From Acidobacteriaceae bacterium KBS 89 (GTDB lineage Bacteria > Acidobacteriota > Terriglobia > Terriglobales > Acidobacteriaceae): a stretch of 64,000 bases of DNA. A program made the position numbers and the translations under genes. Location of the stretch: assembly GCA_000381605.1 (NCBI GenBank), contig KB906760.1:372001-436000 (forward strand). The letters are read 5' to 3'. Shown in pieces: positions 25,717 to 34,301 of this stretch (the stretch's first letter is position 1; the number at the start of each line of letters is the position of its first letter). The notes beneath the pieces were generated by a model. The model saw nothing but the letters and a program-made list of their open reading frames with translations. It made no database searches and was not told the DNA's origin.

Positions 25717-26013
25717 ATGTATGCACGCAATGTCTCGATTCATTTGAAGCCCAATATGCTTTCTGACTACACCCGGACATTTGAGAATGATGTCCTTCCG
25801 TTACTGCGGAAACAGAACGGTTTTAAGGACGAAATTGCATTCTCCGGTCCAGACGGAACGGATGTCACTGCAATCAGCCTGTGGGACAGCAAAGCCAATG
25901 CAGAGGCTTACAACAGCAATATCTACCCAGACGTGGTAAAGACCTTGGCAGGAGTAATGGATGGAACGCCCAAGGTGCAGAGCGGTGAAGTTGTCAATTC
26001 CACCATCCACTAA
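25717..26013 (+). CDS. Antibiotic-biosynthesis-monooxygenase-like (ABM) protein
   Basis: A 98-residue single-domain protein with the dimeric ferredoxin-like layout of ABM/YgiN-type proteins: an N-terminal strand (YARNVSIHLKPNM), a helix (TRTFENDVLPLLRKQNGFKDE), a strand carrying DVTAISLWDSKANAEAY (the WxSxxxAxAY signature) and a helix before VVNSTIH. Start is certain: AAGGAGGTTGCT precedes the ATG. ABM-fold proteins include monooxygenases, haem-degrading enzymes and stress proteins; the substrate cannot be read from sequence. Stands alone. Confidence 0.8.
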   Translation: MYARNVSIHLKPNMLSDYTRTFENDVLPLLRKQNGFKDEIAFSGPDGTDVTAISLWDSKANAEAYNSNIYPDVVKTLAGVMDGTPKVQSGEVVNSTIH

Positions 26014-26223
26014 GCGACAGCGTAGCAATGTAATGGGCAAGGCCCTGTTTGCACGAGAGGGCGGACTTAACTCTGCCCTCCCGCCTTGTCCGCCCGCTCC
26101 GTATCCTGATTCGAAAGTCATCGCTCAACCAACTCCGTCCAAGCCCATGCCTGCAGAACCAATGCCAGAACTCGCAATCTTGCCGCCCGAATAAATATGT
26201 TTCTTCGCAAAGGGGCATGCCAC

Positions 26224-26691
26224 ATGAGACAAATATTCGCGATAGCCGTCGTGGCTTTCTCAGCGGCAGCCATCGCCTCAGGGCAAGAGCAGGGCGCGAT
26301 CAGAGATCCAAAAAGCATCGCTGAGCAGGTCATCAGGAAACTGGACAACGAACGCATACAAGCACAGATCCACGCGGATGTGGCGGCGCTAGAACGGATC
26401 TACGCTGACGATTTCATCGGCGTAGGCCCAAGTGGGACAGTGCGAACTAAGCCGCAGGTGATTTCAGATTTCACGTCCGGTGATTTGAGATTTCAGTCCA
26501 TAACCACCGATGAAGTTCGAGTGCGCGTTTATGGAAATGCGGCGGTCGAGATAGGCCTCTCAACAATGAATGGGCAAGATAAAGGCAACGCAGTTCCCCA
26601 CGACACTCGCTTTACCAGAGTGTGGGTAAAGCAGCATGGGGGCTGGCGACTGGTCGCCAATCACTACTCGTCCATTGTGTCGCATCAATAG
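26224..26691 (+). CDS. Exported SnoaL/NTF2-like (DUF4440) protein
   Basis: A 155-residue protein with a signal peptide (MRQIFAIAVVAFSAAAIASG) and an NTF2-like cone fold: helix DNERIQAQIHADVAALERIY, the family signature YADDFIGVGPSGTV, a central strand with VRVYGNAAVEIG, and terminal strands FTRVWVKQHGGWRLVANHYS. DUF4440/SnoaL-like proteins act as small isomerases or as ligand-binding proteins; the role here is unknown. The ATG at 26224 follows AAGGGG; the nine codons upstream are also open. A related exported family member is at 38632-39141. Confidence 0.82.
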   Translation: MRQIFAIAVVAFSAAAIASGQEQGAIRDPKSIAEQVIRKLDNERIQAQIHADVAALERIYADDFIGVGPSGTVRTKPQVISDFTSGDLRFQSITTDEVRVRVYGNAAVEIGLSTMNGQDKGNAVPHDTRFTRVWVKQHGGWRLVANHYSSIVSHQ

Positions 26692-27111
26692 GGGCTGATT
26701 GTCGCTAATGGCCCGCTGAACGACTTGCAGGAATGGCGCGCCCTGAGAGAGGCGAATTCTTGACCTTCTAGCAAGGTAAACCGATTTTGAGGAGTTTCCA
26801 ACTACGTAGCTGTCGAAAACAGGCCTTCTCACGTTTTGACCGAAGGCCATTGAGCGATATGGGAATTTGCTCTCACGGCTTCGATTCTCAACTGTTGACT
26901 TCAGGCCAAAGCACTCATTGAGCGATTTATCTCTTTGCCACGTGGCCGATAAACCGGCTTTCCGGCAAAGTGATTGCTGCCAATCGACTCATTACGGCCT
27001 TCTCGATGAACGCTAAATAGCCAAGTCACTCATCGAGACTGGATCGCTATCGGTAGTTGATCTTTCGCATTCGGCTAGGTTCCGTATACTTGGTGTCTCG
27101 AAAGGTAGCCG
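26692..27111. repeat. Intergenic region with copies of a degenerate short repeat
   Basis: No gene. Contains versions of a motif resembling GCCAAGTCACTCATCGAGC near 26903 (AAAGCACTCATTGAGCG), 26990 (a partial, TCGACTCATTACGG) and 27022 (GCCAAGTCACTCATCGAG), with a GATAAACCGG block near 26950. Similar motifs and the same block occur at 53580-53760, and the left part (TTCTCAACTGTTG) recurs near 38397. Confidence 0.5.
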
Positions 27112-28086
27112 ATGCAGGCAATCATCTATCGCCGCTACGGTCCACCCGATGTTCTCGAATACGGGAAATTAGACAGACCTATTCCTGCCCCAGGAGAGGT
27201 CCTGATTCAGGTTCGTGCCGCGTCGGTTAACCCATACGACTGGCATTTTCTGCGCGGGACACCGTCTTTCATCCGTCTGTTTACCGGACTGCGACGTCCA
27301 AAATCGCCGTACCTAGGAGCGGATGTGGCGGGTGTGACCGTAGCAGTTGGCCCAGGAGTCACGCGTTTCAAGCCTGGCGATGCGGTGTTCGACGTTTGCA
27401 AGGGAGCATTTGCTGAGTTCGCTTGCGGCAAGGAAACCGAGTTGGCTCCCAAGCCGGAGCGGCTGAGCTTTGAACAAGCGGCTTCGGCTCCGATCGCGGG
27501 CATCACGGCTCTGCAGGGGCTTCGGGACTGTGGCCGTGTGCAGCCCGGACAACGCGTGCTCATCGTTGGGGCAGCGGGTGGCGTCGGCACGTTTGCCGTG
27601 CAGATTGGTAAATGGCTCGGCGCACATCTCACTGGCGTCTGCGGCACGCGTAACGTGGCATTTGTGCAGTCGATCGGTGCGGATCGCGCCATCGATTACA
27701 CCCTTCAGGATTTCACGCGCAGCGACGACCAGTACGACGTGATCTTCGATCTCGTTATCAACCATCCACTGAAAGCAATACGGCGTGTTCTGCGCCCGAA
27801 AGGAACATTTGTGGGATGCGGAGGAGGCGGACCGGACAAGCCGGCCAGTCAGCTTCTGTCCATGATGGTGGGGCGTCTCGTGACGTCGCCATTTACGAGC
27901 CAGAAACTTACCGGAGTGTTCGCCAAAGTCAATGCGGCCGACCTAAATGTTCTCGGCGATCTTTTGCAATTCGGAAAGATCGAACCAGCGCTCGATCGGA
28001 GTTACCCGCTAAGCGGTGTCGCGGAGGCTCTCCGCTATGTGGAATCCTGCCACGCGCGAGGCAAGGTCACAATCACGGTCGCGTAG
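27112..28086 (+). CDS. MDR-superfamily NAD(P)-dependent oxidoreductase (quinone-reductase-like)
   Basis: A 324-residue zinc-independent medium-chain dehydrogenase. The GroES-like half begins MQAIIYRRYGPPDVLEYG with LIQVRAASVNPYDWHFLRG and GADVAGVTVAVGPGV. The Rossmann half has the family signature RVLIVGAAGGVGTFAVQIGKW, then GADRAIDYT and a C-terminal ALRYVESCHARGKVTITV. Zinc-ligand Cys/His residues of alcohol dehydrogenases are absent, placing it with quinone oxidoreductase/enoyl-reductase-like members that reduce activated double bonds using NAD(P)H. The ATG follows CGAAAGGTAG. Stands alone; the Lnt-type gene is convergent 100 bases downstream. Confidence 0.9.
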   Translation: MQAIIYRRYGPPDVLEYGKLDRPIPAPGEVLIQVRAASVNPYDWHFLRGTPSFIRLFTGLRRPKSPYLGADVAGVTVAVGPGVTRFKPGDAVFDVCKGAFAEFACGKETELAPKPERLSFEQAASAPIAGITALQGLRDCGRVQPGQRVLIVGAAGGVGTFAVQIGKWLGAHLTGVCGTRNVAFVQSIGADRAIDYTLQDFTRSDDQYDVIFDLVINHPLKAIRRVLRPKGTFVGCGGGGPDKPASQLLSMMVGRLVTSPFTSQKLTGVFAKVNAADLNVLGDLLQFGKIEPALDRSYPLSGVAEALRYVESCHARGKVTITVA

Positions 28087-28188
28087 AGTCACCTGTTCCT
28101 ATTTGTCGGCCAGGAGGTCGCCAACGATCGCTTCGATGAGCGCATTGCGCTGATATCGCCAATCGAGAGCGGACAAAGGGGGATGACC

Positions 28189-29640
28189 TCAGCCCTGAGG
28201 ACGGGTACGCAGCCGCACCACCTGCAGCAGCACAAATGCAAGCAGCGCAATCGCAACCCACGCAAACCAGTCGCCCAGCACCTGATACACCGTGCTGCTG
28301 TGCGCCGTCGGCACATCCACCAGTAGCGTCGCAAACGGAGCAGAGCTGCTGCTCACCTCGCCCACGATGCGGCCGCGGTCGTCGCTCACCGTCAGAAAGC
28401 CGTTCTTCGCCGCGCGCGCTATGCTGAAGCCGTCTTCCACACCGCGCATCACTGCGATGTGCCCGTGCCAACTGCCGTCCACCACGAAGTCCCACCCCGG
28501 AACGAGAATCAGACCCGTGCCGGCCTCGCCGTAAAGACGGGCGGGCGACGCGAAGTCCATATCCTTGCAGATCGCGACGCCCCACTTCTGGTGCGGTCGC
28601 GGCAGCAGTGTCAAGGTCGTTCCCGGCTTTAGGTTCGACTCGAACGGCGGCAGCATGTGCTGCTTATCGTAACGCAGCACATCTGAGCCCGGAGCATAAA
28701 TCCGCGCCTCGTTGTACTTCACTGGAGCGTGCACATGCACAACGCCCGCGACGACCGTTGCTCCCGTCTGGGAAGCAACCGACTGCAGCACCGCGTCCGT
28801 CTCAGCGGTCTTGCCTTCCAGTGTCACGCCAAGTTTCTCCGGCATCACGATCGCCTGCGCCCCATTCGCTGCCAGCTTCTGAGCCTCACGTGCGTAGTCG
28901 CGGAACAGCCGTTTCGTATCGGCACCCGGATCGGTAACCCCCGCATTTGCCTTCTCGTCCGAGGTGATCAACCCCACACGTGCTGTCTCGGTCATCGGCA
29001 TCGCCAGTCGCACCGCGCCAAACACCAGTACAGCCGCGACCACTCCAATCCCCGCACCCGCAACCTGCAGGGCGCGCTTCGGTGAGGTCTGCCTAAGATG
29101 GAGCCCAATCGCGATCGCAGCGGGAAACAGCAGCAGCACAAAGCTCATCCCCCACGGTCCCGTGATCGAAGCAAGCTGCAGGAACGGGAGGAAGCGCAGC
29201 TGCGAGTACGCCAGGCTTCCCGCAGACCCATGCGGCGTCGTCAAGTTGCGGACATACTCGCTCGTTACCCACACCGCGGGTAGCGCCACCAGTCCGCTCC
29301 GCACTGCGCCACGCAACACCAACACACGAAACAGAAGCACTCCCGCGGCAAAGACAACACTCGCAGCCAGGAAGATACCCACCCACACAGATACCGGCAT
29401 CCCCAGCGTCTTCGTCAAGTAGCTCCACATGTTCAAATTGCCGAGCAGCATCGCAGCCACTGTCACCATCGCCGTGGCCCACCATTTGCTTCGCAACGCG
29501 AACACTAGCACCGGCAGCGGAGCAATCCACATGAGCGGCCACAACGGATTGAGACCGTTGCCGAAGTAAAACATCGCCCCTGTCGCGACGATTGCGAGAA
29601 CTGCTTCCCCGACGCGGCGGTAATTAGCTGCGTATGCCAT
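28189..29640 (-). CDS. Apolipoprotein N-acyltransferase-like membrane amidase
   Basis: A 483-residue protein built like Lnt: about six membrane helices in residues 1-205, a nitrilase-fold domain (about 220-450) and a final helix (about 458-476). The catalytic triad is readable: Glu in IVMPEKLGV, Lys in RYDKQHMLPPFE and Cys in GVAICKDMDF. Lnt adds the third acyl chain to lipoproteins in the inner membrane; but this gene is not near other envelope genes and is co-transcribed with a TetR repressor (17-base overlap), which suggests a conditionally expressed Lnt-like acyltransferase or amidase rather than the housekeeping enzyme. Confidence 0.85.
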   Translation of the reverse strand: MAYAANYRRVGEAVLAIVATGAMFYFGNGLNPLWPLMWIAPLPVLVFALRSKWWATAMVTVAAMLLGNLNMWSYLTKTLGMPVSVWVGIFLAASVVFAAGVLLFRVLVLRGAVRSGLVALPAVWVTSEYVRNLTTPHGSAGSLAYSQLRFLPFLQLASITGPWGMSFVLLLFPAAIAIGLHLRQTSPKRALQVAGAGIGVVAAVLVFGAVRLAMPMTETARVGLITSDEKANAGVTDPGADTKRLFRDYAREAQKLAANGAQAIVMPEKLGVTLEGKTAETDAVLQSVASQTGATVVAGVVHVHAPVKYNEARIYAPGSDVLRYDKQHMLPPFESNLKPGTTLTLLPRPHQKWGVAICKDMDFASPARLYGEAGTGLILVPGWDFVVDGSWHGHIAVMRGVEDGFSIARAAKNGFLTVSDDRGRIVGEVSSSSAPFATLLVDVPTAHSSTVYQVLGDWFAWVAIALLAFVLLQVVRLRTRPQG

Positions 29641-30202
29641 TCAGATACCTCCCCAACGATCGGTGACAAAAGGCACGAAAACTCTCTGGAGGCATCGCCA
29701 CGCGGCCTCCCAGGTAAAGCATCACCAGGCCCTGCATCAGCGCACCCGTCTCGAAGACGATCTCCCACACATCGTCCTTGCGGAAGTTCCCAGTCTCCAT
29801 CGCACGTGCAATCACATCGGCCGAGACATTCGCCGTAGGAGACCGCCGTGCACGGAAGTCCTCCGGATACTGCCGCGCACCCTCGCGCTTCGTAAGAAAC
29901 ATCAGCGTGAAGAGACGCGGCTTCTCAAACGCATGGTCGAGAAAGACATCAAGTATCTTCAGGAGCTGTTCCTCGATCCCGCCCGTCAGCCGCACACTCG
30001 CAAGCTTCTCCGACAGTTCCACAAACCCTACATCTGCCAGCGCATTCAACAGGCCATCACGGTTTGGATAGTGTCGATAAAGCGCCATCGGCGTAATGCC
30101 AACTGCAGACGCCACCCGCCGCATGGTCACGCTCTCCGCTCCTTCTTTATCGAGTAGCCTGCGGGCGGCTCTGGCAATCTTCTGGCTCGTAGTTGCTTTC
30201 AT
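29624..30202 (-). CDS. TetR-family transcriptional regulator
   Basis: A 192-residue repressor-type protein. The N-terminal helix-turn-helix is clear: KIARAARRLLDKEGAESVTMRRVASAVGI with TPMALYRHYPNRDGLL as the recognition part; the rest is the helical ligand-binding domain. It precedes the Lnt-like gene with overlap, so it controls or co-responds with it. A 32-base palindrome starts four bases upstream of the ATG and is probably its own operator. There is no Shine-Dalgarno sequence before the ATG at 30202 (an in-frame TTG six codons upstream is inside the palindrome), so the message may be nearly leaderless. Confidence 0.9.
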   Translation of the reverse strand: MKATTSQKIARAARRLLDKEGAESVTMRRVASAVGITPMALYRHYPNRDGLLNALADVGFVELSEKLASVRLTGGIEEQLLKILDVFLDHAFEKPRLFTLMFLTKREGARQYPEDFRARRSPTANVSADVIARAMETGNFRKDDVWEIVFETGALMQGLVMLYLGGRVAMPPESFRAFCHRSLGRYLNGIRS

Positions 30203-30205
30203 GTC

Positions 30206-30237
30206 TACACTGTATACCAATTAAAGTATACGGCGTA
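30206..30237 (-). promoter_or_regulatory. Palindromic operator/promoter of the TetR-Lnt operon
   Basis: Two 12-base half-sites, TACRCYGTATAC in each orientation, match at 10 of 12 positions and contain perfect GTATAC cores at 30212-30217 and 30226-30231, separated by an 8-base AT-rich spacer. On the minus strand the palindrome supplies TATACT and TATACA, either able to serve as a -10 box. Binding of the TetR protein here would block transcription. No comparable palindrome was noticed elsewhere. Confidence 0.7.
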
Positions 30238-30709
30238 CACACCGCTTCATGATTCGGTTACGGCGGCATCTATGGGCTTCCACAGGTGTACCTGTTCGGC
30301 AAGTAAGTCAAAGAGGCATTCGCGCACACGGATGCATCTAACCAGCAGCAGTATGGCTCTTTCGAGGTTTGGACGGAGGCGCGCGTGTATCACGCGATTG
30401 TCAAACGAACCGGCATTACTTCCGCATCGCCGACCACCCGGAAGGTCTCCAGACAAGTCAATAGAAGAGCGTCTACCGTTTCCTTTTCGGCATGCCTCAC
30501 ACCGGCGTAAGCACAGGCGAGTCTCTAACGGGAAAGTATCGTAACGAGAGTCGCTGCAGATGCGCTCTTCAGGAAGTGCCTTCTTCGCATGGAATGAACT
30601 CCGGTTAGGACTTAAGTAACGAAACCACAGACCCGCAATCCGGATTTCTTCCGCTGAACGGTGGAGCTACGCTGAGACCCCGAACCATACAGACGAACCT
30701 GGTTTGGGG
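30238..30709. other. Intergenic with an unidentified decayed frame
   Basis: On the plus strand from about 30271 a coding-like frame reads YGLPQVYLFGK, a stop, then VKEAFAHTDASNQQQYG and SFEVWTEARVYHAIVKRTGI, ending near 30511. The composition is protein-like, but it is interrupted and unrecognised. The remainder to 30709 shows nothing. Confidence 0.35.
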
Positions 30710-32425
30710 TTAGTGCAAGAAGAGTGCTTCTGAGGCCGCACCAAGCCAGACGGTAATTGCCTTCGCTCCTGGATCGGGATAGCCGAGCACCCGATCCCCA
30801 AGATAACTAGACCGCCCCACACGAGGTTTCATTTGGGCCGTGGCTTCGACGCCGCGTTCGGCCGCTTCGACCGCAGCGACGACTGCTTCTCGCGACGTCT
30901 TTCCGCCTATATTCTTCTTCAATGTCTTCACGAACGGATCGAGCGCATCCAGCATTGTCCGATCGCCGAGTTTCGCACCACCCAACTCACTGATGGCTAG
31001 ACAGCCCTGGTCGAGCGCTTCGGCCCATTGCGCGAGTTCGGTTGCTCCGGAACTCGCCAGTACGTTGCCGCAACGTAGGAAAAGCACCCCATAGAGCGGT
31101 CCTGATGATCCACCCAATTCGCGCCGGAGGGTATGACCGAGCGCTTTGAGCGTAGCCGGAACATCGTCCAAAGGATACGAACCTACCGCGCCTTGCACGG
31201 CCTTGGCCGCACGCTCCATGCTTGTGCCGAGGTCTCCGTCGCCCGTGACGCGATCCATCTCGGTTAGCTCACCTTCTGCGTCGATCAGGGCCCTGCAAGC
31301 GGCCTCGATGGCCAGCTTCGCCTTTCTGCCTGCCTCCGAATGCGCACCGTTGTCGGTCGGCGGACTCACCTTAGCGTTGTCCTTAGCCGCAATCTGCGCT
31401 TCTGGTCTTCCCGGGCGTTGTCTCAGCACATTAGGCCATGCAGGAGCCGTGGTAATTGCATCGAGCCAGCGCAACCGCTCGTCATTGACACCAAGAACGG
31501 AGATCGAGATCCCCGCCATATCCAGTGATGAGAGGAACGTTCCAGCGTATATTCTCTCCACGGTAAATCCCTTGCTTTCAAGAAACGGCATTGCATGGCG
31601 GGCTACAATCGCGAGCTCCATTTCCGTGGTTGCCCCAAGATTGTTCACCATCACCACTACGCGCTTCTTGTCGCCAAACCTTCCGTGCTTCAGAATTTCG
31701 GTCAGCAGCGTCTCTGTCAGCTCGTCCGCCGTCTGCAGATGCGTCCGCTTAACGCCTGGCTCTCCGTGGATACCTAGGCCTAGTTCCATCTCACGCTCGC
31801 CGAGGTCAAAGCTGGGTTTTCCGACTGCAGGTGAAGTTCCGGCAGAAAACGAAATGCCCATGGTCGCCAGGGACTCAACCGCCGCTCTGCCTGTTGCCGC
31901 TACGTCGGCCAGGCTCTTGCCCTCAGCCGCGGCTGCCCCCACCAGCTTGTGAATGAAAACTGTGCCGGCGAGACCGCGAGCACCCGTAACCTGTTCAGCT
32001 CCTTTCAGGGCAACGTCATCATCCACGATGACCATTTCGACCGAAATGCCTTCAGCACGCGCCATTTCTGCTGCCACACCGAAGTTCAGCCGGTCGCCGG
32101 TGTAGTTCTTGACCACCAGAAGCGCACCCGGCTCTCCTGCGACCGCCTTGATGGCGGCGAAGACGGAGTCGCTGCTTGGAGAGGTGAAGACTTCTCCGAC
32201 CACAGCAGCGCTCAGCATTCCCGCACCAATGTAGCCTGCATGCGCCGGCTCATGACCGCTACCTCCGCCTGAGAGCACCGCGACCTGTTGGTCACGGTAC
32301 TGTTCCGTATTTACGTGGACCATTACTTTGTGTCCCGACAAACGGACCGAGCCTGGGTGAAGCAAGACAAGCCCTCGCAGCATTTCTTCCACGACGTTAT
32401 CCGGACGGTTAATGAACTTTTTCAT
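30710..32425 (-). CDS. Dihydroxyacetone kinase, DhaK-DhaL fusion
   Basis: A 571-residue ATP-dependent dihydroxyacetone kinase. The DhaK half (about 1-330) has the FINRPDNVVEEMLRGL start, GGGSGHEPAHAGYIGAGML phosphate/substrate loop, VKNYTGDRLNFG and GLGIHGEPG, whose His forms the covalent hemiaminal with dihydroxyacetone. A linker rich in Pro and Ala leads to the DhaL half (about 370-571), with the Mg-ATP motif VTGDGDLGTSMERAA and a GGSSGPLYGVLFL loop. Product is dihydroxyacetone phosphate, feeding glycolysis from glycerol or C3 sugars. The start chosen (MKKF) fits the family; the 17 residues possible upstream do not. Stands alone. Confidence 0.92.
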   Translation of the reverse strand: MKKFINRPDNVVEEMLRGLVLLHPGSVRLSGHKVMVHVNTEQYRDQQVAVLSGGGSGHEPAHAGYIGAGMLSAAVVGEVFTSPSSDSVFAAIKAVAGEPGALLVVKNYTGDRLNFGVAAEMARAEGISVEMVIVDDDVALKGAEQVTGARGLAGTVFIHKLVGAAAAEGKSLADVAATGRAAVESLATMGISFSAGTSPAVGKPSFDLGEREMELGLGIHGEPGVKRTHLQTADELTETLLTEILKHGRFGDKKRVVVMVNNLGATTEMELAIVARHAMPFLESKGFTVERIYAGTFLSSLDMAGISISVLGVNDERLRWLDAITTAPAWPNVLRQRPGRPEAQIAAKDNAKVSPPTDNGAHSEAGRKAKLAIEAACRALIDAEGELTEMDRVTGDGDLGTSMERAAKAVQGAVGSYPLDDVPATLKALGHTLRRELGGSSGPLYGVLFLRCGNVLASSGATELAQWAEALDQGCLAISELGGAKLGDRTMLDALDPFVKTLKKNIGGKTSREAVVAAVEAAERGVEATAQMKPRVGRSSYLGDRVLGYPDPGAKAITVWLGAASEALFLH

Positions 32426-32539
32426 GGAGCCAATGTACAGCGTTAGTGGCAGCCCTATTTTATGCACATAGCGCAACTGTCATAGGTGTCCTTCAGACCT
32501 CATAGATGATCCGCCCACTGTCCCGATCACCCGAGTCTT

Positions 32540-33481
32540 CTAAAGCTTTATCCCAAAGTTTTTTTCCAGGTTGTCGTGGACGCGACCGGCGTGCAGCCAT
32601 TCCAGCGAGAGCAGTCGGTTGCAGGTGTTCATGTAGTCAAGGCCGAAGCAGTTGGCCAAGAGCTCCTGTCCCTTGGGACTTAGATGTGCCGCGAGTATTG
32701 CCGCCTTCATCTCATTGCGCCGTGGAGTAAATTCAAAAAGGTCACCGTAGGAAAGCCGCGATTCCTGGAAGGCCCCCGTCGGCAGGCCGCTGCAGTTGCG
32801 GTTCAAATGGATCATCGTGCTTTGCACGATCAGCGAATAACTGAGGTACTCATACGTGCTGGGCGGCTCAAAGGCTTTCCATTGACCGGCAGAGATTACC
32901 GAGACGCTGCCGGAGTTCATCCAGAATGAGCCCTGGTCAAAGTCGGACTCGGTAATTCCGATGAGGGGCTGCTCTTCAGCAATGAGCTTGGCATAGCAGA
33001 GCGAATCTGTGCCGCACTGGTCGATTTCGCTGCTGGTCCGCGAATCGCGATTGAAGGTGTCCGGATCGAGCGTAAAGTGCCAATCAGTCTGGGAACGATT
33101 CAGCTCATAGACAATATAAGCGAATGGATATTCGCTGAACGATTTGGGGCTATCGAGGAACTTGATCTTGATGTGGCTGACGCGATGGGGAGCAAGGCGC
33201 AGAAATACTCCTGCCCCGAAGACCACAATCACTCCCGCAACCACCATCTTCCTCGCCCCGGTGCGAACCCAACTGCCGAGCCGGGAACCAAGCTCAGTAC
33301 GCACCCCTGTTTTCCAATTTGTGCCCAAGACAAGCGCCTGCAGCGCGAAGGTCAGGAAGACCACGCTAATCTGCTTGACGATGTAACTGTGTAAGAAAGT
33401 CCCTAGCTCAGGAGTAAAGTGATACCGCCATTCGATGTACTGGTAGGCAATGACACCGGAAACAACATATAGAGCGATCAG
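32540..33481 (-). CDS. Membrane protein with periplasmic domain, apparently starting at CTG
   Basis: From a conventional GTG (33364) the frame gives 274 residues, but the same frame is open and membrane-protein-like back to a CTG at 33481 that overlaps the stop of the upstream gene (CTGA). With that start there are 313 residues: helices about 2-18 (LIALYVVSGVIAYQYI), 40-56 (SVVFLTFALQALVLG) and 80-97 (VVAGVIVVFGAGVFLRL), then a soluble domain with four Cys (QCGTDSLC, NRNCSGLP, NCFGLDYMNTC) that probably form disulphides. No family recognised. It is the second gene of a two-gene operon. Confidence 0.65.
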   Translation of the reverse strand: MIALYVVSGVIAYQYIEWRYHFTPELGTFLHSYIVKQISVVFLTFALQALVLGTNWKTGVRTELGSRLGSWVRTGARKMVVAGVIVVFGAGVFLRLAPHRVSHIKIKFLDSPKSFSEYPFAYIVYELNRSQTDWHFTLDPDTFNRDSRTSSEIDQCGTDSLCYAKLIAEEQPLIGITESDFDQGSFWMNSGSVSVISAGQWKAFEPPSTYEYLSYSLIVQSTMIHLNRNCSGLPTGAFQESRLSYGDLFEFTPRRNEMKAAILAAHLSPKGQELLANCFGLDYMNTCNRLLSLEWLHAGRVHDNLEKNFGIKL

Positions 33482-33783
33482 GGCCCGTCGGAAAAACGCA
33501 TCTCGATGGTGTCCTGATCCTTGGCGAGGTTGAGCGACCCCTCAGTGTTGTTTTTAACACGAATTAGCAATACGTGGTACTTGTTGTTGACCGTGCCGAG
33601 ATAAAAAATGATGGGGCTCGTATCGATCGTGAACTGGCACCTTCCATTTCCAGTTTGGGGTCGCGCCTCACCGTCATAGATAACGTTTTTGGCTTTTCCT
33701 CGGTCGGCCAATACCGAAGGCACGAGAGCGAACCTGAGCGTCAGCAATAGAACAACAGACCGCAGCAGAATTCTCTTGGTCAT
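33478..33783 (-). CDS. Small secreted hypothetical protein
   Basis: A 101-residue protein. Signal peptide ILLRSVVLLLTLRFALVPSVLA is followed by a short beta-rich domain (CQFTIDTSPIIFYLGTVNNKY, VLLIRVKNNTEGSLNLAKD). GGGAGG precedes a double ATG; the second (33783) is chosen for spacing. It is coupled to the membrane protein downstream by a 4-base CTGA overlap, suggesting that the two products work together in the envelope. No family recognised. Confidence 0.65.
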   Translation of the reverse strand: MTKRILLRSVVLLLTLRFALVPSVLADRGKAKNVIYDGEARPQTGNGRCQFTIDTSPIIFYLGTVNNKYHVLLIRVKNNTEGSLNLAKDQDTIEMRFSDGP

Positions 33784-34301
33784 CATTCCTCCCATTAAGA
33801 GAAGACCCGAATACCACACGAATACTAGCAAAATCGAAAACTAAAAGCTCTTCCGCTTCGCGGATAAGGTGCCGTGATTCACGAAATTTAGGTCGTTTCA
33901 TCCTTATATTTCTTCCCGATCCCGCTTCAGCGCTGCGCTCTTTGAGTAGGTTAGTCCGGCCTGGCGGCGTCCTCGCCTTCCAGGAGCTTAGCTGGATTCC
34001 TCAACTCCCTTGCCGCGCGGTTTCCCCCATGGTCCAAACTCCTTTCCTCGATCCACGAAACGTTCTTGCGCTCTGGCGTGAACCCTGAGATGGGACCCCA
34101 CTCTCTACCGTATCTTTCAGGAAGTTGGTCTGCCCGCGCCGGCGATGTGATGGCCATTACTGGGGGCATAGTCGTCCGCGCATCTTTTTCGAAGAATTGA
34201 TGATCCATTCTATATAGTGATATCCAAGATGCTTCGCGAAAGCATGGAGTCAACCACCTGATCCCACGGCGTAACGGCGTTTCTTTTTGCCAAGGTCCAC
34301 C
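33784..34301. other. Divergent intergenic region
   Basis: Lies between the minus-strand envelope pair and the plus-strand sigma-54 activator. A minus frame at 33951-34253 is open but unlike protein. Promoters for both sides should be here; none can be called with confidence. Confidence 0.4.

Noticed and set aside
33951..34253. 100-residue minus frame upstream of the sigma-54 activator
   Set aside because: No ribosome-binding site, no motif and unprotein-like composition.
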